Positions 29,501 to 38,596 of a stretch of DNA of 64,000 nucleotides are shown here, piece after piece. Source of the DNA: Diplonema papillatum (lineage: Eukaryota > Euglenozoa > Diplonemea > Diplonemida > Diplonemidae). The DNA is taken from assembly GCA_030068145.1 (NCBI GenBank), contig JAPJBO010001082.1, positions 1 through 64,000 of the forward strand, given 5' to 3'. Every line of letters starts with the position of its first letter. The stretch's first letter is position 1. A program made the position numbers and the translations under genes. The notes beneath the pieces are model-generated. The model searched no databases, had not been told where the DNA came from, and saw nothing but the letters and a program-made list of their open reading frames with translations.

Positions 29501-30928
29501 TATAGCGGTGAACGCCTGCTTGGTATTTGAAAGCCGCGACAGATGCTTGGTCGAACGCTCCAGCGTAGCCCTTTTGGAATCAGAAATCAGCATGTTAATC
29601 CTACTCTGAGTCGCAGCAATGGAGGCCTCTGTCTCACTCGTGCACAAGTTCACGTTCTTCAGCTCAGCTAAGCGGATCCTGAGGCGGTCTCGCAAGGCAA
29701 TAGCATCCTCTATCTCTGGGTTGAACCAGGGCTTACCTCGCCTCTTGCTTTCCAGTGGGACGCATTTGTTTCTAGCGGACCTCATGGCGTGGGCGAAGGC
29801 GCGTGCCAGCTTGTTCGTGTCGTGGACGTTGGATAAGTGAAGCTGCAGGTGGTCGAGCTGGCTAGTGAAGTCTTCCCATTTCGCCTTCGCCCAGTCGAAC
29901 GACCTTGCTTTCCCACCAGCCGTGGAATGAGCATAAGTGAGGGAGGCCAGCATTGGTGCGTGATCTGACCCGCCAGTGTCAAGAGTCCTCCACCCTGATT
30001 CAAGTTGAGCAGGAACAAGGAAGATATCAGGTGACGTTTTTGAACAGGGCCGAGTATGAACATCGGGATCGTTGAGACAGACGAGGTCAGAGCACAAGAT
30101 CCATTCTGCGAATTTGCGGCTCTTCACGTCTCGTTCGTCAGCACCGTTCTCCCACATCGGGTGATGAAAGTTGAAGTCCCCCGCTATAATAGCATTGGCG
30201 GTCGGAAGTAGTGCTGCGTTGAACTGGTCAGTCCGAGTCTCCCCCGCGTTGCGATGCACTATAGGCGGTCGGTAGATGTTGATTAGAAGTAGAGGGGTGT
30301 TGTTCGATAGGGTGACTTCGATATCGAGCCTCTCGGTTGGGTCGGTTGGGCTTGAAAGTGCAACGTCCGTCTTTCGTGAGTAGACGATGCCGTCGCGGAT
30401 CAACGTCAGCAGACCACCAGAGGCTATGGCGGAAGGCGTGTGTGAGTTTCTCGGTACTGATCTCTCTCGCCATTCGGTACGGTACCCAGGCACAATAATC
30501 GGGTCGGAGGGCCGCACGAACACTTCTTGAAGCAATGCGACATCCACGTTGTATTTCGCGAGAATGAACAAGATGTAACGCATTCGAACCTTCCAGCTGT
30601 GGCAGTTGAACGAGAGGACACGCAGCGTTCCGTCACGATGAGGGCCCGGGTTAGGATGGATGTCCCCGCAGGTGGTCAGGAGGCGTCCGTGGGGTGAAGA
30701 GCGTCGAGGGCGTGCAGCGAGTCTGGTTAAGGCACACAGCGAGGAGGGTGCAGAACTGCTTGGGGTTGGTTGTGGAGGTTGGCCGCTGAGATCTGGTTTC
30801 GGACGTGGGCTTGAATGTGGTACAGGACCAGAGGAAGAGGCCATCTTCGCTGGAGCATTGGTCGATGAGACGGTGGGAACGGTTGAGTCGGCAGTACGGA
30901 TGTCTTGAACGGGGAAGGCGCCATTCAT
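26513..30928 (-). CDS. LINE ORF2 with 2A-like motif: APE endonuclease, RT, RNase H
   Basis: The first ATG is at 30928; the frame is open to 30961, directly after the ORF1 stop, so about 11 codons precede it. A Pro/Ser-rich leader is followed at 30641-30667 by GDIHPNPGP, a 2A-like ribosome-skipping motif, just before the endonuclease (LSFNCHSW, LLQEV, AGDFNFHHP, GGSDHAPM). Reverse transcriptase follows, with LLFDITKAFDRV, GVPQGTVLAP and FADD, the last near residue 783 counting from 30955. RNase H starts near 1157 (YTDGSK) and has LSDSQSV and HCGVEGNEYADTVA. CWHCGAPVKNNVLYHILMSC is the terminal knuckle near 1412. All the main catalytic blocks are present. Confidence 0.92.
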   Translation of the reverse strand: MNGAFPVQDIRTADSTVPTVSSTNAPAKMASSSGPVPHSSPRPKPDLSGQPPQPTPSSSAPSSLCALTRLAARPRRSSPHGRLLTTCGDIHPNPGPHRDGTLRVLSFNCHSWKVRMRYILFILAKYNVDVALLQEVFVRPSDPIIVPGYRTEWRERSVPRNSHTPSAIASGGLLTLIRDGIVYSRKTDVALSSPTDPTERLDIEVTLSNNTPLLLINIYRPPIVHRNAGETRTDQFNAALLPTANAIIAGDFNFHHPMWENGADERDVKSRKFAEWILCSDLVCLNDPDVHTRPCSKTSPDIFLVPAQLESGWRTLDTGGSDHAPMLASLTYAHSTAGGKARSFDWAKAKWEDFTSQLDHLQLHLSNVHDTNKLARAFAHAMRSARNKCVPLESKRRGKPWFNPEIEDAIALRDRLRIRLAELKNVNLCTSETEASIAATQSRINMLISDSKRATLERSTKHLSRLSNTKQAFTAIKRLDGRTTDLHIPPLYVNGTLEFDDARKANAMGNHLASVCSGAPTPRLVDSSSHRTHDKPFTMHELDRCISALDPTTSCGPDGINNVMLQNLSQPTRSTLLRLFNLSYENGVVPAVWRDAHMMMLLKPGKSADQLDAYRPIALTSCIAKLLERLVNNRLSNLLEGRLHPAQAGFQKGRSAEEQISAVQLSLQAAKDNGKRSVLLLFDITKAFDRVVKSILTGELRKKGVCGRMLRWICEFLRKRRAAVKVNDRLGKYYDFEKGVPQGTVLAPALFLCYIDSLALELEMLFPGITLSLFADDLAVVLSHLNLSELKVKTQAVVDAIDKWAKRFVLNISFEKTKLMYIPSHAETNIENVTVFFPSSSRDTIVDKDKLKSLNLVPTDLFDGTNLLFDLTDKATRTRDQQLLTLDGRKIVECNGLGISNYSHLMSCIRSFDKVLFTTCACIPNVTSARFLGVTFDSFLSFEVHATKVRQRFNARLSVLRLLSSAMRSSQLHILRPVYLSYVLPVLNYGAAVYSASLSPDTIQALARDQNRALRLISGLPQSTPLQALHLETGTLPLELCFSKLRAILYERLIRQPGTSAHNICKSIITTSPSYKTAAIELIADAGLLDVARQDLRCRPVDHDYVDSPFASFHTAIHGVAKKKSKSENKRLTLIRLAELGRADFEAYTDGSKSTGKDRTGCSCYIRVSNPDLLCVEKLKTLPRIVLGSIRLLVWRRSPTEIAIGADGGAYATTCRAEMIALLIASHALLHLTANAQQPRIVVLSDSQSVLTELSKGTHALSDLVACSIRKQFNQIAFATKAKIDVQYVPGHCGVEGNEYADTVAKHMTKIVTPASHPIPRTPLDFQSSRARINEFVKQRYISNREQNYYFVATAASLPAKLPTTLSRMAEVAVLQLRTGHSPLSKPFLCTDANKKEHLLKSECWHCGAPVKNNVLYHILMSCPVIAPSRSAHLCNPAPKRLSDVFLPGNCANLVRFLQQTGDLKEFPAEE

Positions 30929-30961
30929 GTTGGTGCAATCAGATTTTAGGGACAATGAACG

Positions 30962-32248
30962 TCACTTCTTCTTCGTCTGCTTCTTCGCCACCGAAGATTT
31001 CGATTCGGCCTCCGGGGGCGTTGCTTCGCGGCTTCTCTTCGGTGCGTTCTTCGCCTTCGGGGCCGACTTCGCTGAGGCCTTAGACCTTGGCGATGAATTC
31101 CGGTTTTCGTCACCCTCGTCGCTGGAGTCATCGTCGAGGTCAGTGTCGATACTGGCGTTGCCGCGGTCGAGGAGCTTTTTGAACATGCTCCGATTTTCTT
31201 CCTGCGTCTCCTTGAGCGTGTCGATGAGTGCGCGTACTGACGTTGAAATCTCCGCCTTGAGTTCTACACGAAGCTCCTGGACCTTTTTGGCGGTTCCCTT
31301 TTCGAGGGCTTCCTGCTGCAGCTTGAGGACCTGGTCGAGGTCACTTCTCGTCACGTACCTCGAGTCCGCAGCCTGCCGATGAACCAGCAACTTCATCTCG
31401 TTCATTTCAGCACGTACCGCCTTCAAGCTCTCAGCGCCGGTGTTCGCGTCTTTTGACTTCTGGTCGTTGTTACTTTTTGGGGAAGCTCGGTGTTTGCTCA
31501 CCACGTCTATGTACCGTGGGGGACGTGCGGTCTCGGTGAACGTCATTACGACCCCCTCTATTTCGATCTCGTCCGTTGGCGGCGGGGTAGAAGCGCGGAC
31601 TATCCACAGCTTCCTGCTGTCGTCCTTCCATGATCGGGTGGGCTGCGCATTCCAAGTGGACTGCGCAAGCGCCTTTCTCACGTTCTCTCGCGTCGCGTCT
31701 TCCGGAATTCCTTCGACGTTGTAGAAAAACACCGGCACATGAGCTACCGCATTCATCGCGTGGATTGCCGCTTCCTTCTGGGTGGGCTCAACCCGCACGC
31801 CGAAACCTTTCAACGATACCACGAGGCCCCAATGCTGTACATTGCTCCTTCTGACAACGTCCAGCGACTTTCCGAGGCTCTCGTGGGCACCATCCTTCAA
31901 CCACACCACGTCAAGCTTCCTGCGCTGTCCGAATGTTGACTCGTTGAGAAGCTGTTTTACGAACAGCCCGCTTGTTCCCGATGCCTTCATCAAGACTTCT
32001 GCGACCGCCGTCTCCACGAAGCAGAAGCACGAATACACCTTTCTCCCGGAAATTAAACGTCGAGTTTCCGGTCTCATTGGTTTAAGGCCAGAGTCTGGCA
32101 AGATGGTCGCGAGGCGCTGCGAAATCATTGTGCGCACAGCTTCTGGATGCGATACGTCGAGATCCGGGTCAACAACCTCAAATACCTCAAGTACCAGACC
32201 TTCCTTCGACGAAGCAACGGCTTCCCAGACACCAATTGGTGCTGACAT
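30962..32248 (-). CDS. LINE ORF1 protein
   Basis: The 428-residue protein starts at ATG 32248 (MSAPIGVWEAV). Residues about 1-180 are globular and unrecognised. Residues about 185-265 hold the VFFYNVEGIPEDATRENVRKAL...RKLWIVRASTPP block also seen, in pattern, in the other LINE's ORF1. Residues about 280-370 look like a coiled coil (EMNEMKLLVHR to EENRSMFKKLL), expected to drive trimer or oligomer formation. A short acidic stretch (DTDLDDDSSDEGDE) and a strongly basic Lys/Arg/Ser tail ending KKQTKKK would bind RNA. The tail stops at TGA directly in frame with ORF2. Confidence 0.8.
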   Translation of the reverse strand: MSAPIGVWEAVASSKEGLVLEVFEVVDPDLDVSHPEAVRTMISQRLATILPDSGLKPMRPETRRLISGRKVYSCFCFVETAVAEVLMKASGTSGLFVKQLLNESTFGQRRKLDVVWLKDGAHESLGKSLDVVRRSNVQHWGLVVSLKGFGVRVEPTQKEAAIHAMNAVAHVPVFFYNVEGIPEDATRENVRKALAQSTWNAQPTRSWKDDSRKLWIVRASTPPPTDEIEIEGVVMTFTETARPPRYIDVVSKHRASPKSNNDQKSKDANTGAESLKAVRAEMNEMKLLVHRQAADSRYVTRSDLDQVLKLQQEALEKGTAKKVQELRVELKAEISTSVRALIDTLKETQEENRSMFKKLLDRGNASIDTDLDDDSSDEGDENRNSSPRSKASAKSAPKAKNAPKRSREATPPEAESKSSVAKKQTKKK

Positions 32249-32419
32249 CCTGCGACTAGCGAGCTTGTTTGTTGTAGTGGAATTCGTGGCCCGCTGGCTT
32301 TACTTGGTTACGTTTTTTGTTACCACGAATTCGTTTACTCTACCGTTTGCCTTAGGAGTTATGTACTGTATTGGCCACGGTGTGAGACAACCAATAAAGT
32401 ACAGAAACTGTAGCTTTTA

Positions 32420-34966
32420 AATCGTTGGTACCGACGAGGAGCTGACGTTCGACCAGCACGTCAGCCGAGCGACGGCGGGCGCGGCCAAGCACGCGTGCGT
32501 ACTCCGGCTAGTTTCCGGGGCGGCATGGGGCCATCGCACGAAGACGCTACGTTCGCTGTACTTCACCTACGTCCTCCCGAAGATGACGTACGCCCTGTCG
32601 GTATACGGCGCCTTTGCCGGACCGACGACCAAGGCGAAGCTGGAGAGCCAGCACAAGGCCGGGCTATGCGCCGTCACGGGATGCAGGCGCTCGGCGTCCG
32701 TAGAGGCCGTCTCGGTTGAATCGCGAGTGCAGCCTATCTCCGTATATGCCGACCTTCGACTTGCAACACTGTGCGAGAAGCTGGCGACCTACCCGCAGTG
32801 GCGGGACACCCTGGTCCCCACAAACAAGCACGACACGATCGCCGTAGAATACGGACTCCTGAAGAGGCGCGCGCGGACGGAAGGCGTCGACAGACAAACC
32901 CGCAAGGCGAACCCGTTCGCGCCGTGGGAGCCACGGTGCCCCAAAGTGCACATCTCGGCAACACTGAGGAAGAAGTCGGAGGACGCGGAGGCGAACAGAA
33001 GGGTAGTGGAACGTGTACTAGCCGCCCTGCCGACGCCGCTCTTGGTAACCTGGACCGATGGCTCTGTTGTTGAGGAAACCACAATGGAACCGGCGCTAAC
33101 TGTCCTCAACGGCACAACGGAACCGACACCCACGGAGACGAAATGGGGAGGAGCCGGGTTTGCCATCGAATCCGGAGAGAATTGGTCGATACGGAGAAGC
33201 GCGCAAGACGATCTTCCCTGGTGGGCGACCAACAGCGGTCCGGCCGGCAAGTGGGCGACAAGCTACCGGGCGGAACAGGTGGCGATGCAGAGAGCCCTGC
33301 GCGTCCTCGTGGGCAGTCTGAGCAGGAGGAACGACAAAACCCTGTGGATACTGACTGACTCGAGCTCGCTCCTCCAGGACCTCGACCATGGACCACATCG
33401 CCAAGTCGACCCAGCCAACATCGAGATCTGGCAGCTGCTGGGCAAGCTCGCCGATCGTGGGTACACCATCCACCTCCAGTTCGTCTACAGCCACTGTGGA
33501 CTGGCCGGGAACGACGAAGCGGATACCCGGGCGAAGACCGGCGCCAGCTCGCCAGGAGAAAGGGGACCCCGTCCCCCGCTCACGCGATCGACGGCGGCGG
33601 CCAGGCACAAGAGCTATGTGCAGAAGAGGTGGTCGGCAGGCGTGCTGAAGGCCCACCCGGAGTTGGGCTCCCACTACGACGGGAAACTCGCACACGCGCA
33701 GATCGTCAACGGGAGGAAACTCCCGAAAATCGATCACCTCACGCGACGGGCCGAGCGTGAGATCAGGCAGATCCGCACGGGCCAGCACCGCCTCCTTCGC
33801 AATTGGTGCCGGGAGGACTACGACGCGTTAGCGAAGTCCGAACGGAGCTCGAATCGTCCCTGCCCGCATTGCGGAGAGGTAGCCGAGTGCCCGGTCTCGC
33901 ACCTTTTCTTGGACTGCGGCCATGAGGGGACGCAAGGGAAGCGTGACCTGATGTGGGAAGTGGCCTCCCCGTTACGGCGGGAGGGTGGCCAACCGGTGTG
34001 GATACCGAGACACGAACAGCTGTGGAGATTGCTGTTCGAACACCCGGAGACGGCACTCGAGTACCTGCAAGGGACCGGACTGCTGGAGGAGTACCGGATA
34101 CTCGTGCCGACCACACCCGACGAACAGCCCACCGAATCCCGCCCATCCGCCACGAGAACCGCGACACAAACACGCGAACTCGAGGCCAGCGGATTTGCAC
34201 GCCCGTAATCGGACTCGGCCCCGACTCAACCACCGCATACCGGGCCCCGCCTCGTCCGTCGGAGGGACAACCCCCCCGGCCCACGAGAGCGCGTCCGAGG
34301 AACAGTCACGACCGTGACCGCGAGACGGCCGACCCCCGACGTCGAAGCAACCTCGAAGAGCGACGAAACGAAGGCAAAGCGAAGCGAAGTACAAATGGAG
34401 AACGAGAGTAGGAAGCTAGAGAATTCTACTCCGGCACCTTGCACTTGACACTTTGAACCAAGAAAGTAGAAAGAGGAGCAGAGGCATTACTAGCGAAAAG
34501 CGAATTGATTTGCCCAGTACGTATAGGTGCCTCAAGCATCGCAAGCAAAACTGAGGTCCGATGCTCACCCGAGAAGGTACGGCTCGGAGGAGACAGCATT
34601 GAAACATGAAAAGCTGCGCGCCCTGACCACGCCCTCGGACTTGGAGTAGGACCTCAAACTTTTACGTGAACCGAAAACCGTTAACAGAAAGAGAACCAAT
34701 TTACGTAAACCGAAAACCATTACCAGAAAGCGAACCCAATAACGAGAACCAAGAACCGTAGCCAGAAGGAAAAACAATTTACGTGAAACAAAAAACCGAT
34801 AAACGAACAAGTAGTAGTCATCACTCCATCACAAACAACACAACGGAGTAAATGGTGGCACAAAGAACCACTGTACGCTTGCCCGTTAGAGACCGTCTTG
34901 CCTCGTCTTGCCCGGGCTTCGTTCCGCCCTACAGAACAGAACAGAACAGAACAGTACCACGGCTCA
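32420..34966 (+). mobile_element. LINE 3' half with (CAGAA)n tail
   Basis: A 5'-truncated plus-strand LINE that starts inside the RT thumb, runs through RNase H and the knuckle to a stop at 34208, and has a 755-bp 3' UTR. It ends not in poly(A) but in a CAGAA repeat at about 34938-34962. The last 120 bp match the tail of SINE-B at 6508-6783. It belongs to the clade of the LINE at 18024-26068. The 3' UTR (34209-34966) holds runs related to ACGTGAACCGAAAACC and no further gene. Confidence 0.85.
32421..34208 (+). CDS. LINE ORF2 C-terminal half: RT thumb, RNase H, zinc knuckle
   Basis: The frame opens at the very border of the insertion (IVGTDEELTFDQHVSRA), so there is no genuine start. It continues from the RT thumb (LYFTYVLPKMTYALSVYG) through the NPFAPWEPR linker into RNase H (WTDGSVV, the glutamate of SYRAEQVAM, LTDSSSLL, HCGLAGNDEADTRA). 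A C-x2-C-x9-H-x4-C knuckle (CPHCGEVAECPVSHLFLDC) follows. The RT catalytic core and endonuclease are missing. The C-terminal tail is Thr/Arg-rich. It is inactive by truncation but its tail shows which SINE it could have mobilised. Confidence 0.85.
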   Translation: MVGTDEELTFDQHVSRATAGAAKHACVLRLVSGAAWGHRTKTLRSLYFTYVLPKMTYALSVYGAFAGPTTKAKLESQHKAGLCAVTGCRRSASVEAVSVESRVQPISVYADLRLATLCEKLATYPQWRDTLVPTNKHDTIAVEYGLLKRRARTEGVDRQTRKANPFAPWEPRCPKVHISATLRKKSEDAEANRRVVERVLAALPTPLLVTWTDGSVVEETTMEPALTVLNGTTEPTPTETKWGGAGFAIESGENWSIRRSAQDDLPWWATNSGPAGKWATSYRAEQVAMQRALRVLVGSLSRRNDKTLWILTDSSSLLQDLDHGPHRQVDPANIEIWQLLGKLADRGYTIHLQFVYSHCGLAGNDEADTRAKTGASSPGERGPRPPLTRSTAAARHKSYVQKRWSAGVLKAHPELGSHYDGKLAHAQIVNGRKLPKIDHLTRRAEREIRQIRTGQHRLLRNWCREDYDALAKSERSSNRPCPHCGEVAECPVSHLFLDCGHEGTQGKRDLMWEVASPLRREGGQPVWIPRHEQLWRLLFEHPETALEYLQGTGLLEEYRILVPTTPDEQPTESRPSATRTATQTRELEASGFARP

Positions 34967-35653
34967 AACGACTGGGCCTGACGACGCCGCATCGTTCAAC
35001 TCCACTGTTATCGAACCCAACGACACCACGCAACGTGCTGCTTCAAGACGGCAACGTAACATCACCTACAAACCCACGGCCTTCAAGAAGTGCTGCCAGA
35101 CAACGCCGATGAACTCGCAGCTGCCGTGTGCGTGTCCTTGAGCTTCCACATTGTCGCCTCGGCCAAAGCCAGCGTGTGCACAAACAAACGCCGTCGAACT
35201 CAGCTCTGCAAAAAAACGACTGTTGCACTTGCTACCAAGCACCGCAAACCGCTGCGCCTCCAAAGGCAGCAAGAATATAAACTGAAGCACAAACTACAAA
35301 TGCACCGACAACAGCAAAAGTGTTCCATAAACTGTGCACTGGCTACCAAGGCACCACCAACTGTTGCACCTACATCAAACAAAAAAACATACAAGACAAA
35401 CCCAGAGAGTTCGGGTACAGCACGAAGCGACCCACTGTAACCCTGGGTAAACGTTAAAAAGTTACACAATGAAACAAGAGACAAGGAAATCACCCCACCC
35501 TAGCCTAGCAAGCAACCTAGCCCCCAACAAACTAGCCTGTGCCTTGTGCAGCACACAGTGTCTAACCTGCGTGGCATGTTACTTGACAGTAACACGGCCC
35601 AGTAAAGCCGTTTCCCGCCGTGTCGGGTGTCAACAAAAAAAAAAAAAAAAAAA
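34967..35653 (+). mobile_element. LINE 3'-end fragment with poly(A)
   Basis: This 690-bp stretch follows the CAGAA tail directly and ends in A19 at 35635-35653. The block GGCCCAGTAAAGCCGTT just before the tail resembles GGCCCAGTGAAGCCGTT in the 3' UTR of the 18-26 kb LINE, so it is a diverged 3' end of the same clade. Short frames such as 34908-35141 could be the last codons of a polyprotein, but no domain is visible. Confidence 0.6.
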
Positions 35654-35654
35654 G

Positions 35655-35797
35655 TTTTTTTTTTTTTTTTTCAGGCCACCAGGGCACCTTGCTCCACTCC
35701 TTTGAGGTCCCCTTGATGGGGATGGTTGGGAAACCATACTAGGTATGGAAGCCATCCTTTCGCGGACCAGTTTCCGCTCGGCTATTGAACTAGGGCT
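35655..35797 (-). mobile_element. SINE-A copy d, 3' part
   Basis: Poly(T) at 35655-35671 followed by 126 bp matching the body of SINE-A copy a almost exactly. The tRNA-like head and central block are missing. It sits one base from the poly(A) of the LINE end to the left and stops 20 bp before the tRNA gene. Confidence 0.8.
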
Positions 35798-35817
35798 AGG
35801 GGGGGGTACCAGCTGTC

Positions 35818-35889
35818 GGCTGTTTAGCTCAGTGGTAGAGCGCGGGTCCCGTAAACCTGAGGTCGAGGGTTCGATCCCCTCAGCGGCCT
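35818..35889 (+). tRNA. tRNA-Thr (anticodon CGT)
   Basis: The 72-nt sequence folds into a complete cloverleaf. The 7-bp acceptor stem pairs GGCTGTT with AGCGGCC (two G-T pairs), the D arm pairs GCTC with GAGC, the anticodon stem pairs CGGGT with ACCTG around loop CCCGTAA, the variable loop is AGGTC, and the T arm pairs GAGGG with CCCTC around TTCGATC. The anticodon at loop positions 34-36 is CGT, which reads ACG (threonine). A- and B-box promoter elements (TAGCTCAGTGG, GGTTCGATCCC) are internal, and a T run at 35889-35893 would stop RNA polymerase III. It is not a SINE head: no tail or body follows, and the SINE-A body next to it is on the other strand. The 14-bp satellite begins 15 bp downstream. 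Confidence 0.88.
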
Positions 35890-35903
35890 TTTTCCAGAGC
35901 AAA

Positions 35904-38139
35904 TTGGTTCCAAGAAATTGGTTCCAAGAAATTGGTTCCAAGAAATTGGTTCCAAGAAATTGGTTCCAAGAAATTGGTTCCAAGAAATTGGTTCCAAGAA
36001 ATTGGTTCCAAGAAATTGGTTCCAAGAAATTGGTTCCAAGAAATTGGTTCCAAGAAATTGGTTCCAAGAAATTGGTTCCAAGAAATTGGTTCCAAGAAAT
36101 TGGTTCCAAGAAATTGGTTCCAAGAAATTGGTTCCAAGAAATTGGTTCCAAGAAATTGGTTCCAAGAAATTGGTTCCAAGAAATTGGTTCCAAGAAATTG
36201 GTTCCAAGAAATTGGTTCCAAGAAATTGGTTCCAAGAAATTGGTTCCAAGAAATTGGTTCCAAGAAATTGGTTCCAAGAAATTGGTTCCAAGAAATTGGT
36301 TCCAAGAAATTGGTTCCAAGAAATTGGTTCCAAGAAATTGGTTCCAAGAAATTGGTTCCAAGAAATTGGTTCCAAGAAATTGGTTCCAAGAAATTGGTTC
36401 CAAGAAATTGGTTCCAAGAAATTGGTTCCAAGAAATTGGTTCCAAGAAATTGGTTCCAAGAAATTGGTTCCAAGAAATTGGTTCCAAGAAATTGGTTCCA
36501 AGAAATTGGTTCCAAGAAATTGGTTCCAAGAAATTGGTTCCAAGAAATTGGTTCCAAGAAATTGGTTCCAAGAAATTGGTTCCAAGAAATTGGTTCCAAG
36601 AAATTGGTTCCAAGAAATTGGTTCCAAGAAATTGGTTCCAAGAAATTGGTTCCAAGAAATTGGTTCCAAGAAATTGGTTCCAAGAAATTGGTTCCAAGAA
36701 ATTGGTTCCAAGAAATTGGTTCCAAGAAATTGGTTCCAAGAAATTGGTTCCAAGAAATTGGTTCCAAGAAATTGGTTCCAAGAAATTGGTTCCAAGAAAT
36801 TGGTTCCAAGAAATTGGTTCCAAGAAATTGGTTCCAAGAAATTGGTTCCAAGAAATTGGTTCCAAGAAATTGGTTCCAAGAAATTGGTTCCAAGAAATTG
36901 GTTCCAAGAAATTGGTTCCAAGAAATTGGTTCCAAGAAATTGGTTCCAAGAAATTGGTTCCAAGAAATTGGTTCCAAGAAATTGGTTCCAAGAAATTGGT
37001 TCCAAGAAATTGGTTCCAAGAAATTGGTTCCAAGAAATTGGTTCCAAGAAATTGGTTCCAAGAAATTGGTTCCAAGAAATTGGTTCCAAGAAATTGGTTC
37101 CAAGAAATTGGTTCCAAGAAATTGGTTCCAAGAAATTGGTTCCAAGAAATTGGTTCCAAGAAATTGGTTCCAAGAAATTGGTTCCAAGAAATTGGTTCCA
37201 AGAAATTGGTTCCAAGAAATTGGTTCCAAGAAATTGGTTCCAAGAAATTGGTTCCAAGAAATTGGTTCCAAGAAATTGGTTCCAAGAAATTGGTTCCAAG
37301 AAATTGGTTCCAAGAAATTGGTTCCAAGAAATTGGTTCCAAGAAATTGGTTCCAAGAAATTGGTTCCAAGAAATTGGTTCCAAGAAATTGGTTCCAAGAA
37401 ATTGGTTCCAAGAAATTGGTTCCAAGAAATTGGTTCCAAGAAATTGGTTCCAAGAAATTGGTTCCAAGAAATTGGTTCCAAGAAATTGGTTCCAAGAAAT
37501 TGGTTCCAAGAAATTGGTTCCAAGAAATTGGTTCCAAGAAATTGGTTCCAAGAAATTGGTTCCAAGAAATTGGTTCCAAGAAATTGGTTCCAAGAAATTG
37601 GTTCCAAGAAATTGGTTCCAAGAAATTGGTTCCAAGAAATTGGTTCCAAGAAATTGGTTCCAAGAAATTGGTTCCAAGAAATTGGTTCCAAGAAATTGGT
37701 TCCAAGAAATTGGTTCCAAGAAATTGGTTCCAAGAAATTGGTTCCAAGAAATTGGTTCCAAGAAATTGGTTCCAAGAAATTGGTTCCAAGAAATTGGTTC
37801 CAAGAAATTGGTTCCAAGAAATTGGTTCCAAGAAATTGGTTCCAAGAAATTGGTTCCAAGAAATTGGTTCCAAGAAATTGGTTCCAAGAAATTGGTTCCA
37901 AGAAATTGGTTCCAAGAAATTGGTTCCAAGAAATTGGTTCCAAGAAATTGGTTCCAAGAAATTGGTTCCAAGAAATTGGTTCCAAGAAATTGGTTCCAAG
38001 AAATTGGTTCCAAGAAATTGGTTCCAAGAAATTGGTTCCAAGAAATTGGTTCCAAGAAATTGGTTCCAAGAAATTGGTTCCAAGAAATTGGTTCCAAGAA
38101 ATTGGTTCCAAGAAATTGGTTCCAAGAAATTGGTTCCAA
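35904..38139. repeat. 14-bp satellite, about 160 identical copies
   Basis: The unit TTGGTTCCAAGAAA repeats for 2,236 bp (159.7 copies). I saw no substitution or length variant in the lines read. Because 14 is not a multiple of three and the unit has no stop in most frames, long open frames appear in several registers on both strands; they are artefacts. The array starts 15 bp after the tRNA-Thr gene and ends in CAACAACCTG. Confidence 0.97.
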
Positions 38140-38325
38140 CAACCTGTTGAGCTCCCTCGGGTGCGGCTCCGACTCGACGAGTCCGAGCAGCACCAACCTG
38201 GCAGTGTGAGACTTAGCTAGCTATTTGGCCAGCTACAGGGGGGGGCCAATTACAATTGAGTTCAATTGTAATATAACGATACACGGCGTGGAATTGGGGG
38301 GTCTCAGACCCGAGGCGAAGTACTT

Positions 38326-38596
38326 TCTATTACTATCCCCAAACTTTTATACCATTCTATTACTATCGCAAACTTTTATACCATTCTATTACTATCCCCA
38401 AACTTTTATACCATTCTATTACTATCGCAAACTTTTATACCATTCTATTACTATCCCCAAACTTTTATACCATTCTATTACTATCCCCAAACTTTTATAC
38501 CATTCTATTACTATCCCCAAGTTTTTATACCATTCTATTACTATCCCCAAACTTTTGTACCATTCTATTTCTATCCCCCAAATTTTTGTACCATTT
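38326..38596. repeat. 30-bp tandem array, left arm
   Basis: About nine units of 29-30 bp, core CCAAACTTTTATACCATTCT, with a one-base length variant in some units. It is the inverted partner of the array at 39712-39935 in the same transposon. Confidence 0.9.

Larger units (their letters stand above)
26073..32419 (-). mobile_element. Full-length ingi-like LINE (ORF1-TGA-ORF2)
   Basis: This 6.3-kb minus-strand element has a 5' UTR (32249-32419), ORF1 (30962-32248), ORF2 (to 26513), a 430-bp 3' UTR and poly(A) seen as T11 at 26073-26083. ORF2 follows ORF1 in the same frame, separated by the single TGA at 30962-30964. Its poly(T) lies four bases from the A21 tail of the plus-strand LINE to the left. 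The 5' end abuts exactly the 5'-truncated LINE at 32420. It looks intact and recent and is related to the element at 1881-6268. Confidence 0.9.

Noticed and set aside
35630-38220. Very long open frames (740-830 codons) on both strands
   Set aside because: They are produced by the 14-bp repeat, which lacks stops in most registers. The peptides are pure repeats of 14 residues and exist in several frames at once.
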